Shown: in pieces, positions 11,035 to 21,699 of the stretch
Numbering within the stretch: position 1 is the stretch's first letter
Layout: the number at the start of each line of letters is the position of its first letter
From: Lingula anatina
Taxonomy: Eukaryota > Brachiopoda > Lingulata > Lingulida > Lingulidae
NCBI RefSeq assembly: GCF_001039355.2
Contig: NW_019775659.1
Location: forward strand, 93,812-117,030
DNA: 23,219 nucleotides
Reading direction: 5' to 3'
The notes under the pieces: generated by a model
What the model was told of the DNA's origin: nothing
Databases searched by the model: none
The model's input: the letters and a program-made list of their open reading frames with translations, nothing else
Program-made: the position numbers and the translations under genes

Positions 11035-11500
11035 CCATAACTCGAGCTTTGGCCAATCCCCAGGCGATGCCAGACACCAAAATTAATATCATTATTCTTT
11101 TCATCATCATAACAATCATGGGATTTTCATTTCCACAAACTCGTTTAAAGACAGACAATGAGCGTTCGACCTTCATAGAGCAAAAACAAAAAAAAATAAT
11201 TTTCTAGAAATAATATACTTGCCGGCGGTACATTTTTTTTTACTAACAATTAAAGCATCAACTTGTGGTTAAAATACAAACATTCAAAGAGTTAAATTAA
11301 ATGTAATGTGAACCATTTAATAAAATGCGCACTGTAAACGTGACAAAATAAATATTTATAAAAAACATTCTTTTTGTAATGCTATGGTAAATTTGACACA
11401 AATGACAAATAGATGATAGTCAAATCACCATCATATTATATCAATGTAGATAGGCAATGAAAAATGGAAATGATCTTTATTAACTTATTGGTGATATTAA
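11035..11500. other. Intergenic, upstream of the WxxW promoter
   Basis: AT-rich sequence between the TATA box and the decayed exon. The open frame on + at 10914-11207 overlaps the promoter and has no recognisable content. Nothing else is visible. Confidence 0.5.
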
Positions 11501-11585
11501 CGTGTTCCGTCCCGTTAAACCTAAGTATTCCCTTTCACTGGTAGCAACAGGACTTTCTCTATTCAACCTTATTCACTCGTACTTG
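11501..11585 (-). pseudogene. Decayed WxxW exon (first-half type)
   Basis: Read on -, this stretch keeps the frame of exon 6 of the WxxW gene: LNRESPVATSEREYLGLTGRNT against LNRDIPTATGDWENVGPTGHNP. The first tryptophan codon is now TGA, the second is Arg, the DW of GDWE is lost, and the donor GT has become TT. It is a dead exon of a third WxxW gene copy in the same orientation, upstream of the active promoter. Confidence 0.7.
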
Positions 11586-11589
11586 CTTA

Positions 11590-12845
11590 TCTTATCCATA
11601 TTTCACTGTCTTTCCAATTCCACTTTATTTAGTTATTGGTGTGAATCGTGTTGCACTGTACACGTGTCTGTATTAAAAATATTTTTAGCAATTCATAGTA
11701 AATATTGTATGTCCTCCCCTCACTGGCGGCACTTTTACTTTTTTTGCAACTTTTTTTTTTGGGGGGGGGGGGGTGAAATTGTCCCGCTACGTCCGATTGT
11801 AAACAGGTATAAGCTGCAAACTTTGTGTTTGTTCGGCAGAGTTTTCTTCTTAACATATTTAAATTATATAAACGGGTTTGTTGATAAAACTGAAGAAGGT
11901 TAGTGAAAAACGAGGGGGTGACACAACAGTGTTCGCTTATTAACCAATCAGGAAAGTTCAACACCGAAAACATGTCATCAAAATTGCATTTTCTAATTCG
12001 TCATATCTGTCGCGCCAGCCTCAAAATTCCGCACAGGTGCCGCAGGAGTGTCTAGGTCACTGTTTAAATTTGAAAGAAACGAACTGCATAAGATGCATAT
12101 AGTTATATTTTCAGAAGTGAAGGTTAGAGCGCGCACAGAAATAATTTGATCTACAAAAAGTTGCATCATTTGACGATGAGTGCCAGGCCGTTGTGACCCA
12201 GATACCCCCCCCCCCCCATCCGTTTTCACAAATACTCTCTAGTGTAAAATGATCATTATTATCAAAATTTGTAACGACTGGAAGAAGAGTTTATTGCAGA
12301 TAATGTTAGTTCTAAAAGAAGTACATGTGCACCCTGCATAACTTTTAAAAAAAATTTTTTTCTGATTTTGACCTTTATATTTCGGATTTTCAACATATAA
12401 ACACCCCTTTTCTCTTTCAAGCCTTTCTTTGTATTCATCCAACCTGATAGTCTTTATCAACTACCTATATGGAACTCGGCAGCGTGGATAACTGGTGAGA
12501 CAAATGACAAATAAAAAGCGAGGAGCATTCAAGTTATTGGTCGGGTTCCCACCGAAATCCTGCGTTATCAGTACCAAAACAAAATGCACTCTTTTACCTC
12601 GTTGAGTTTGTCTGGGTATAACCTTTAAAACATTTATCTATTTGTAGTATAGAGGGCTAACAAATGTTACTGTCACATTTAATGCTCGAATAAATTATTA
12701 TTATTATTATTATTATTATTATAACGTGGACCATGTATGACAATGTACAGCTATGGGATGTTAATGCTTGTTGCATAAGTACAATTGTTGTTGACGTAAT
12801 TAATTAATTCGATCGTGTTGGGCAAAGAGTCCATTGACAAGAAAT
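11590..12845. repeat. Intergenic with homopolymer and ATT tracts
   Basis: Contains a T/G homopolymer run (about 11751-11773), a C run (about 12206-12216) and an (ATT)n tract (about 12695-12721). Open frames here are low-complexity or antisense to the decayed exon; no gene is supported. Confidence 0.55.
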
Positions 12846-12960
12846 AAATTACAACTGGCACTGACAGGCAGCAGGCAGCTAGTTTGTTTGGTGCAGATCC
12901 CCTCCTGTGGTTTTTTAAAGACAGCAGATGAGACGGTCCAAAACAACTCAAACCGCCAGT
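12846..12960 (-). pseudogene. Decayed WxxW exon (second-half type)
   Basis: On - the block RRGSAPNKLAACCLS matches WRGSAPDKLAANCLP of exon 9649-9862. A 4-bp insertion lies just before it, and the upstream part matches in another frame. The CKDYE ending is missing. With 11501-11585 it indicates the remains of a former WxxW paralogue. Confidence 0.6.
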
Positions 12961-12969
12961 GGCAAAGAC

Positions 12970-14320
12970 CTTCAAATACAGGAGAAAGGTAGAACTACAC
13001 GTGCCATGATTAGTTTAAAAAAGGTAGTTAAAAAAAGGAAAGAAAACCTTGGGGTCCCATCGTCTGGTCAAGTACAGGGATATAAATCCAGTAAACAGTA
13101 ATAATATAGCGGTAGTGTTACACTATTTATTTTCGATCTTAAATGTAAATCCAAACCACGAAAAAGAAGTCTAAACAAGAAACTAAAGTCTCTTCAAAGT
13201 TAAAAATTTTAAATAATAAATATCCACCCACTTAAAGCTGACGGAAAAGGGAGATCAAGTAACGATTCTAAAGTTGAAGAAATAGTTGTGGTTCATTACT
13301 GTCATTTGGCTCTTTTGATCTCGTCCACCTAAATAAGTCACCAGAGGTGAGGTAATTTGGTTTAAGCCAGTCCCAGGTACGAGTCACAGGTACGTACTCG
13401 GAGAATATATTCATGTTTAGGGCAACTAAAAGAAGTAATGAAGTCCCAGTATTCAGTTTTATTTATCTTGTTTACCAAGCGGACACAAACATACAGTCAG
13501 AGATAAAGTAAAGTAAAAAAATCCTGTGTGAAAATAATAGTGATGATGGATGATAAATTTACTTTATTACAAGACATATGTACATGTACAGTAGATAGAA
13601 TGGTAGATTTGTGGCAAGCAGAAATCAGCATGATCTCCTATAAAATCCGTGGCTCTCAAATGTAGAGAGAGAGAGAGAGACGACAGAGAGACGGTAAGGT
13701 GACCCTAGCTCTACGACTACTCAAAGATGTAGACTGCAAGTAATGTAATGAGTTAAAATAGCTTTGGTGAAGCAAGTCTAGACTTTTTAAAATTACTTTT
13801 AAAAAAGGAAAAACAATAAAAATGTCTCAATAAAATTTTACATTTTTGGTGCTTTTGGGACACATTATCATGAATCCACGTAAACCAAGAATAAAACGTC
13901 GGAATATGGTGAAAAAATACCATTTAAAATAATTGTAATAATTATCGTGTCATCCAAGAGTTTCATCACATAAAACAATAAAGCACATTATATTGATTAC
14001 AAAATTGGGCTGCCAACTGAAAATGCAAACATCGAGAAATAAATGATAGTAAAAACCTATTGTGCCATTCCTTTTTACACTGCTGAGATACTTTTTTTAC
14101 ATGTATATTTTGTACAGTGCATATAAGTCTGTTCTATGACAATATGTTTAAGAAATAGAATGCTGCATAGGACAATATATTCCACCTTTCCCTTTCTTGT
14201 CCTGTGGATCTTGTCTTGGACCGTGTTCCATATAGTATTGATAGAAACCACTGTAACAATATTAATATAGTGCTCGCGCATACATGTATTTCCTGGACTA
14301 CAAATAAAAGAAACTTGGTA
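12970..14320. other. Intergenic region downstream of the metalloprotease gene
   Basis: About 1.3 kb of AT-rich sequence with a short GA tract at about 13663-13680. It should hold the 3' UTR and polyadenylation site of the metalloprotease gene, but no clear AATAAA on - stands out close to the stop. I see no further exon. Confidence 0.45.
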
Positions 14321-14323
14321 GAC

Positions 14324-14990
14324 CTATGGCGTATGGAGGTATTCTCTGGGCATTTTACAAGTCTTTGTATTCCCGTCATTTCCGCCGCACTGAAAAACGA
14401 AAGATAATATGTACTTGGTAGTCAAACAATTTATGATAAGATAATAGGCGTTTTTTTTAACTCCTTGCCATTGCCTAGACTTCGACGCATGTAGGTCTAA
14501 AATCCATCTGTAAAAATAATACTTAGGCCTATTTATTATTTATTTAATGTTAAAATGGTTAATTTGTACGAGGCAAAGTCGTGGTTAAAGTCAAATATCC
14601 TAGTTGAATGAGAACATTGGGCTTTATAATTACCATGAGAACTTGAAGAAACCTTTTCAAGCCTTAACCAAGCCGTATTTTACACTTCTCGTCCCCTTAC
14701 CTTCTGAACACCAAGAAGTCGGTTCACCACTAGCCCCGCGTCGTTGAGTATAGTGCGAGGGAAGAGGCGCCCTTTTACTTACACAGTCGCCCTCTATACA
14801 CCATTTTCCTTTTCCACAGAAAGTGCCATCCATCGGATTCAGCTGGTTATGGCATGACGTCGTAGTATTGCATAGTAGAAAATGACAAAATTCTGGAGAT
14901 TCGATAGGCTGAAAGTACAATCAAAGTGGCAGGCGGTTTCCACTGAAAACATGATAACTTTTTAACAGAACTAATCTTTAAGAAACTTCA

Positions 14991-15034
<44 letters not shown>

Positions 15035-18000
15035 TGAAGAAGGATGAAGAAGGGCCAGATCTTACCGTGCATGCTTTCGACTCGTTTCCAAATACCAGCT
15101 GACATTGTTCGTCTGCATTGTATTGTTCACCGTGAAGCTTTTTCGTCATATGTTTAAATTCTTTCTCATTTTCGTACTGTCCACTGTCAGCGAGACAACA
15201 GGCATTTCTTGATGAGTGGTAAAAATATAATAACATTTTAATAATTATTTTAACATTTATTTCATGCTTGGAAAAAACGATATTTATCGTGGAATACTAT
15301 AAACTAACATAAAATGCTGTTGTATCTATATACAGTAGTAATTACGCACAACACGTAAACCTATACATATGTTTAATAAGCTTAATTTACATAAACAAAA
15401 CAATACAAAACAAAAAAAGCAATACAGTTTTTTGTGTTACATACAAAACCTACAAAAACTTTTTCGACTAGGTTGCTTTTCACAAAGATTTTAAAAGGCT
15501 GTCTTTTTATTGTTTATAATTATTACGTAAATTGTGATTGGCAATTAACAAACGTTTGATATAGGTGAAAGTAGCCCATTTCTTTCTGCCAAATTCATAT
15601 TTATTATGGGCCAATCATACTCAAAAACTCTCAGACCAGTATGGCACTAATGATCACCTATAGCAGTATTTACCTCACTTAGTCGGCTATCCGATTTTAG
15701 CCGTCGCTAAGCTCAACATCCCTAAGTCTTTTCCGAAATTTATTTTCTTTTTCGATCAAATTGAAATACTTATAAGGCCCGCGGTAACCCACATTTGAGC
15801 AATGCGTTGGGAGTTACTTACGTCAGGGTTTCTTTAAATTTCTCTATGGAACAAGAGGAGAACTTATAATATTGAAAAAGAGTCGTCACATTGACTTCAA
15901 AAATAGAGGCAGTCATCAGGTGGCCCCTACAGGCAGGAGTGACGTCATGAAGAGCTCCGAGGCTGGAAAAGAAGAAAATACAGTGCACAACATTACAATA
16001 AGGCATACGTCGTGTCATGAAATATTACATCAACATAGGTCGTCTAAGAAACTAAGAAGAGAAGCATTGCTTTCTTTTAGAGACAAGTTGTAGTACGAGC
16101 GCGCGCGCATACCTGTGGCCTAATTCATGTGCTGCCGTGAGGTAGGACAGCAGCCCGGAATCCTCAACAAGAGACGTGGAACCAGCTCTATTACATATTG
16201 CACCCACATTAGCTAGACCGAGAAGGTAAGGTTTTTCCGGCGTACGGCTTGTTATATCTCGCCTGCGAAAAATAACATGAAACATTAGGCCTACTACAAA
16301 TAAGACCCCATTTCCAGAGATTAGATCGATCTACTTTAGATCGACCTAACTCCCTGGGGGTTCACGCTAAATAGCTGTCAGCCGAGCGGACACGAAAGTT
16401 AATTACCCCCTTACAGCTCGTAGAAGGCTGGACGGACATTTAAGCCGGATTATCTGACAGTAATCTAGTGAGACTCCCCGCGGGGATAGATCGATCTAAA
16501 AGCTCTGGGAATACAGCCTAAACACTCGGACTCGGGTTGGGGCGTAAGGGGCTCTATCAAAATAAAGCTAGGATTCTGCTTGATTGGTATTGTAGGTATT
16601 ATAAATTGATAATCATGTATTTTAAAATATCTAAATTTTACAATTTTTATAAAATAATCACAAATCTGAAAATATCAACACAAAAAGACTGTGAAAATTT
16701 CAAATCTTTTGTATGCCCATTTAAGACACCTTGTAAAAGCCATGCCGTGGTCATGTTTTGGAAATGAGTTATAAGATTTTTGTAGGAATTCTCTCCAATA
16801 ATCGTAAGTTTCGTATCCGTCAACCAGAACTCTGTCCAATCTCTCCGGTTCTCCAGGGAAAGTATATCTACCGAAGCCGGGTGCCTGGGAGGAGTTCTGA
16901 TGAAATAAAACAGAAAAAAATTAACACAAAATAAGCCAGATACATTTTTTCTAAAAGTGTTTTTATGACTAGGTGTTACGATAGATAAAACAGCAAGTAA
17001 AAATTGTGTTTAAAATTGACGATTACTTAGAATTTCATTATTGGTTAAAAAAGAAATGTTTCGACTCAAAACGACTTTTTCTTTTAGTGTACCTTTTGAC
17101 CTCTATTTCTTCCTTCAGCTTACAAAGTCAAACAACGAATCTTAAGTCAAGCCTTTAGATTTTATACAAACAACGAGTCTTTAGTCAAAGAGCTAAAAAC
17201 TTCCAATTACCGTTACAATGACATAAGCTGACAACATCACGTGGATATTCAAATCTGGATCTTCTATTCTTTGAAATGTGAGGTCCAGCTGTAAAATAAT
17301 TCAAAGTCGAAACATCAAGAGCTAAACTATGTGCCAATGTAGGGATGAAAATCAAACCATATAGAGAAATGAATGTAATTCATTATATTTTCATCGAAGA
17401 TGCCACACGTTCTTCAAGATGAATTTTAAATAAATATCTTGTTGTGCAATAAAAATAAATATTCCACCGGCCTTAAATACAACAGATAAAAAAGAAAAAA
17501 AATTCAATGGGAGTTCACGGGCAAAGATTTTTTTCGGAAAAGGATCCAACTAACCTAGAGGTTTCAAGAAACTACACTAATTCAAATGACTCAACCAAAG
17601 TAATAGATTTTCATTTGTTTTAAATTGATCTAAATACTTTTAGTCTAAAAGCAGTCACGGTTTGACATAAGCTTTTGCTTTATATACATCTTTTTATAAC
17701 ATCCTAGAGTCAGGAAAACATACCATATTCGTGATTTTAGCATAAAGCCGTTTCAATTCCCGTTCAGTTTTGTCGACGTTCTGGTCATTCCTTGCCATAT
17801 AAAAATCCCACATCGAGTCATCACTGAGAATAAGAAGTTCAACGCAGGCGTCAATATGGTTCCCACTGAACCTGGGTGAGCCTTTCGATTTAGGTGATTT
17901 TTTGTTCTTCTTGGTTTTTGTTTTTTTCGTTTTCTTTCCATGTCTTTTGGTTCGGAGTAACGGTGGTTCGGGAAGAGAAATCGTTTTAGCGGACCGACGT

Positions 18001-18187
18001 TCTTGAGCGTTTCCTTCTAGAATAACATTATGGTTAAGAAAATAGTTCAGATAAACCTTATTATTCTAGAATATTATTATGGTAAAGCAAATATTTCCGA
18101 TAAACCTTGAACCACAGTAAATCAGTTTCAAGCGAAATTAAAACTTGAAAACTATGAAAATAATTCATTTCAACAATACCTTGGAAT

Positions 18188-18238
<51 letters not shown>

Positions 18239-20411
18239 AATATTTGTAAAATGTATATTGGTTAGGTAATTTATGCAATCGTCTCCTTTACCCTTCGTTC
18301 CGCCAAAATGTCGAACTTCCGTGTCTGTATCAATGAAACCCGTGCCGTCGACTGAGTTTATGCTTTCAATTTTCTTTCGCACCACGTGGTAGTTATCGTC
18401 TGCTACGTGCCTCAACTCGTACATCGTGTCACCGTCAACAACAAAACCCTCCTGGAAATGCAATTTTATTCTAAGACGGCAGTGGAAAAATGTACAAAAA
18501 TCACTATTCAAGACTGAATACAAGGAGCGTAATTCAAACTGCGCGTGTGTGCATTGATACATATAAACTGAAATGTAAAAAAAAACTTTATTTACCAATT
18601 TCTCTTTATCCGCCACAACAGACATGCCAACAGCCGCATTACTACTCTTATCTTGGTACAAGACGAAATCCTGAAGAGGTGAAAAATTCAGATTTTAAGA
18701 TGAATATTTATTTAGCCTATAACTATGTTATTTATACAAAATCGGATATAAATTGCTCTGTAAAAGCGTCGCTGTGTTAAAACCTTAAAAATATAAAGAA
18801 TAAAATAGGTCACAGACTTTGCCACAAGACAGAAAGTAGATTAATAAACTATTATACTCTAGATTCAAAAGTGTAATGGAACAATGAACATGATCAACAT
18901 TATTGGATAGGAATACCTTGGTGATAAATTGATACTTGTTTATTTGGCACTTAAAGGCATCAAGCTCATTCTGTGTTTCTAAGTGATCAGAAACTTGATA
19001 TTACATACATCTTCACTCACTTCTTCTTTCTTCAAGATACTCCCGTCGTCCGCTACATAATACATTGGGATGCTATTGATATCAATGCGACTGTTCCTAT
19101 GTAACCGAAGATCGAAGTGCTTACTATAGGCATCAAATTGGTACCGTCTTGTAGCGAGATTTTCATCCAATCCTCGTTCTACCCGACCCCTAACGGCAGC
19201 TTGCGGCAATTCGCGAAGTGTTACCAGCTGAAAGTCTGCAATTTAAAATAAGCTTTTTAAAAACCCTGCATTTTGGCATGTTATGTAATTAAAGCGCGTT
19301 TTAATCAATCTACTGTTTTCATTCATATGTAAATATCTAGAAAAAGTGACCAACAATTCTTTGCGCTCAATGATGTTTTCGGTCCTAAAAACTAATGCAA
19401 AAATTCAATTGTTTTAAGAATTATTAAAATAACTGTTATCTCAGAGGCTGTTTTTGCATATTGGTCTAAAAGCGTCATAAACGTTTGATTCACGACAAAT
19501 TAGCTTTGCATAAGCACAGGACGCATGCTTTTAGATTATAAGTGAAACGCAACTTAACCATTTAAAATTATTAGAAATCTTTGTTGAAATCCAATTGTTT
19601 TTATTTGAGTTCTCTTGTATAAAGAGCCCCGAAGGGAAACACTGGGAAGTGTGTTTTTTACAAAATTTTTACAAGTTTACATTTTTTATAAATTTTCAAT
19701 TTGATCGCTCAAAGAATCTTAGCTGCACTCCCTTCAAATATCACTGCAGTATACGATAACAAAGTGAAGAAAAGGTCAAAATGAATTTAGTACACTTATT
19801 CATTACGTGTGGCGATTTCATTTTATCACGATTGTTTTAAGATAAAAAATACACATCTTTTTGTTTTCTTTTTTAACTACATGTTTAAACTAGTACCGTG
19901 TTTTTTTAAATTCGATTAACCGATCGAGATAACAGCCGTGCATGAAAGTTTTTAAACGTCCATCGCAATTCTGGTTAAAACCCCCTTTACACTGGACGGC
20001 GTCCTTTCTGCGTCCAGCAGTACGGCCCCATTTGAGAGTAAAAGAATTATAATAATTTACGTGCCGACAACTGGCCGATCATTGAGCATTCATTCTGATA
20101 CAAAATTAATGCTCGTGCCTCCTTATTAAGACCACAGCGATGCCAAATTTCATGGTCGCAGAGAGGACGCAGAAAGGACGCCGTCCAGTGTAAAGGGGGT
20201 ATAATACCCAGTGACAACGTGATGGTGAGCAGTTGTCATGTCACCTTGGAGCGATCTCTATCGATTTGGAGACCCCGTCTTGTACTCTCCGAAAGATAGA
20301 GTTAACGATATAACCTCCCCCATTCCCTATCGTTTTGAACAGATAACTGGTCCACTACATGAGTTGAAAAGAAGAACAAAACTTTATGGATTCCCTCAAA
20401 ATTAAGTTTGC

Positions 20412-20443
<32 letters not shown>

Positions 20444-20546
20444 AAGTACCAAAATCTTCCTCAGGTGTCCAGTCAATATGAGCCGCGTCGAGGCAGGAGA
20501 TGCACGATCTCAGCAACAAGGTAGGTAGAATTAAACCAAGCTTCAT
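14324..20546 (-). CDS. Secreted ADAMTS/mig-17-like zinc metalloprotease
   Basis: Twelve coding exons on - : 20450-20546, 19021-19235, 18596-18670, 18292-18451, 17724-18016, 17211-17288, 16730-16896, 16113-16262, 15822-15962, 15066-15207, 14783-14908 and 14324-14389 (stop 14324-14326). All are GT-AG and phase-consistent, about 569 residues. The start has a signal peptide ([12 protein letters not shown]...). The M12B-type propeptide covers about 33-200 and contains no cysteine, so no cysteine switch. A furin site, RTKR, lies at 204-207, followed by a Lys-rich linker (about 208-231). The catalytic domain runs from about 238 ([17 protein letters not shown]) to 459. It carries HELGHSLGALHD at 407-418, the full HExxHxxGxxHD zinc motif, and a Met-turn at M428. 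The disintegrin-like/Cys-rich part has [12 protein letters not shown] and [16 protein letters not shown]. The predicted end, [14 protein letters not shown]..., is short, with no complete TSP1 repeat. The family cleaves extracellular matrix; the substrate is unknown. Exon 2 could instead end at 19009, adding four residues. Confidence 0.85.
14999..15031. repeat. (GA)n microsatellite in metalloprotease intron
   Basis: AG dinucleotide tract about 35 bp downstream (in gene sense) of the donor of exon 15066-15207. In gene sense it is a long CT tract. Confidence 0.9.
16304..16518 (+). mobile_element. MITE copy 3 inside a metalloprotease intron
   Basis: A complete 215-bp copy of the element in the 4.0-4.4 kb region, in the same orientation as copy 1. 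It is flanked by TAA at 16301-16303 and 16519-16521 and its ends are GACCCCATTTCCAGAG and the complement of GGCTGTATTCCCAGAG. It sits between the exons 16730-16896 and 16113-16262. Confidence 0.78.
18190..18233. repeat. (AT)n microsatellite in metalloprotease intron
   Basis: Uninterrupted AT dinucleotide tract in the intron between exons 18292-18451 and 17724-18016. Confidence 0.95.
19980..20200. mobile_element. MITE with 36-bp terminal inverted repeats
   Basis: Positions 19980-20015 and 20165-20200 are perfect inverted repeats beginning ACCCCCTTTACACTGGACGG. The interior of about 150 bp is non-coding. No convincing target duplication is visible at the borders, so the superfamily is left open. 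It lies in the first intron of the metalloprotease gene. Confidence 0.8.
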
Positions 20547-20659
20547 GACGACCAGAAGAGAACTGCTTTTCACTATTTTACCACTCTTCGTGGCGAGCTG
20601 GGGACACAACCTAACCGTCTCTTGGTGTTGTCTTGAAATAACTGCTTTTGTCGTAAAAT

Positions 20660-20680
20660 TCCCGTATTTATCGAAGGTGC
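20660..20680 (-). promoter_or_regulatory. Weak TATA-like site upstream of the metalloprotease gene
   Basis: An ATAAATA string read on - about 120 bp before the start codon at 20546. It is the only TATA-like motif in the immediate upstream region, but in AT-rich DNA such a match is common. A TATA-less promoter is equally possible. Confidence 0.2.
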
Positions 20681-20774
20681 GCGTCGTTGTCACAAAGTGA
20701 AGGAATAAAAGTGTTTTGGCAAGTGTCTGTCAGAAAGTACGAGGTATTACATAATGCTACACGCTTGAGTTAGT

Positions 20775-21695
20775 ATACCATGACTGACATGTGACAACAA
20801 TCTTTATTTCTATTATCTGATCTTAGACAGACCTGTAGACTGCCGTTTCTAACACTGACAAAATGACGAGTCTTGCTCTTTCGGTATACTTCCAAACAGG
20901 AATATGTCGCCAAACGGCCATTTTCTCTTACAAGGTGAATGACACCCTAATAAGTGCCCTCCTCAAAAGATTTATCAAACTTTCGTAAAACTTTTCAAAC
21001 CTTTTCTAATACCTGAGAAACCAGCGCTGGGCTATGAGAATATAACCCTCTTTGTCGGCGACAGAAGTTATCAAAACTACATTTAAATATTTACTACTGT
21101 TCTATTCTGTTTAAAACAAATTATTTGGCTGAAGGGCTTTGTGCCATTTCTATAATTTTTACTATTCCTATGCATGATGCATTACTGACCTTTGTCTGAT
21201 CTATATTACATAACACTACATACTGCGGTCAATGCATCCAATGACTGACGCGTGACAACAACTTTTATTTTTATTATCTGATCCTTTCGTCTTTTCTACA
21301 GTCCGCCTCTTGAAACACTGACACTATGACGCGTCTTTCACGTTTGGGATAGTTGAAAACTTATGCCAAACGACGCTTTTATCTTCGAATCTAGATGACA
21401 TCAGTGTGATGACATCAGATGTGATGACAAAAATGGGACAATAGAATTATTTTAATAGGACCTCTATTTTATAATTGTACCCATCTCTCTTCCCCACTTC
21501 TCAAACTTGATCAATTTTTTTCTAAAACGTTTTAAGATGTCCAATAACTGAAAAACCAGCGCCGACGGTAATATAACTTACTTCGTTGGAGAAAGTGCAT
21601 GTAGTTATCAAAACTAAACATAAATGGTGTTAACTACTATTGTTATCAATGTCATTGTTTCCATTTTAAAACTTATTTGTTTGGAAGCATTTCCT
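20775..21695. repeat. Diverged tandem duplication upstream of the metalloprotease gene
   Basis: Two units in the same orientation, about 20775-21150 and 21237-21695. They share in order: ATGACTGAC.CGTGACAACAA, a TTATTATCTGATC block, CACTGACA.....ATGACG.GTCTT, CCAAACG, an ACCAGCGC block and AGTTATCAAAACTA. Indels and many substitutions separate them, so the duplication is old. No open frame is shared by both, so it is non-coding or regulatory, or an unrecognised repeat. Confidence 0.65.
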
Positions 21696-21699
21696 ATTT

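Noticed and set aside
10914-11207. Open frame of 97 codons on +
   Set aside because: Antisense to the promoter and 5' UTR exon; no recognisable content.
11502-11903. Open frame of 133 codons on +
   Set aside because: Begins antisense to the decayed WxxW exon and runs through homopolymers; chance frame.
14701-14782. Exon extension with [11 protein letters not shown] as a TSP1 start
   Set aside because: Splicing onward from 14701 reaches a stop within a few codons, while the GTAAGT donor before 14783 joins in phase to the last exon; retained only as a possible isoform.
20355-20693. 112-codon frame on - read through the T tract
   Set aside because: Only the part from the ATG at 20546 to the donor at 20450 is supported as the signal-peptide exon; the rest is UTR and intron.
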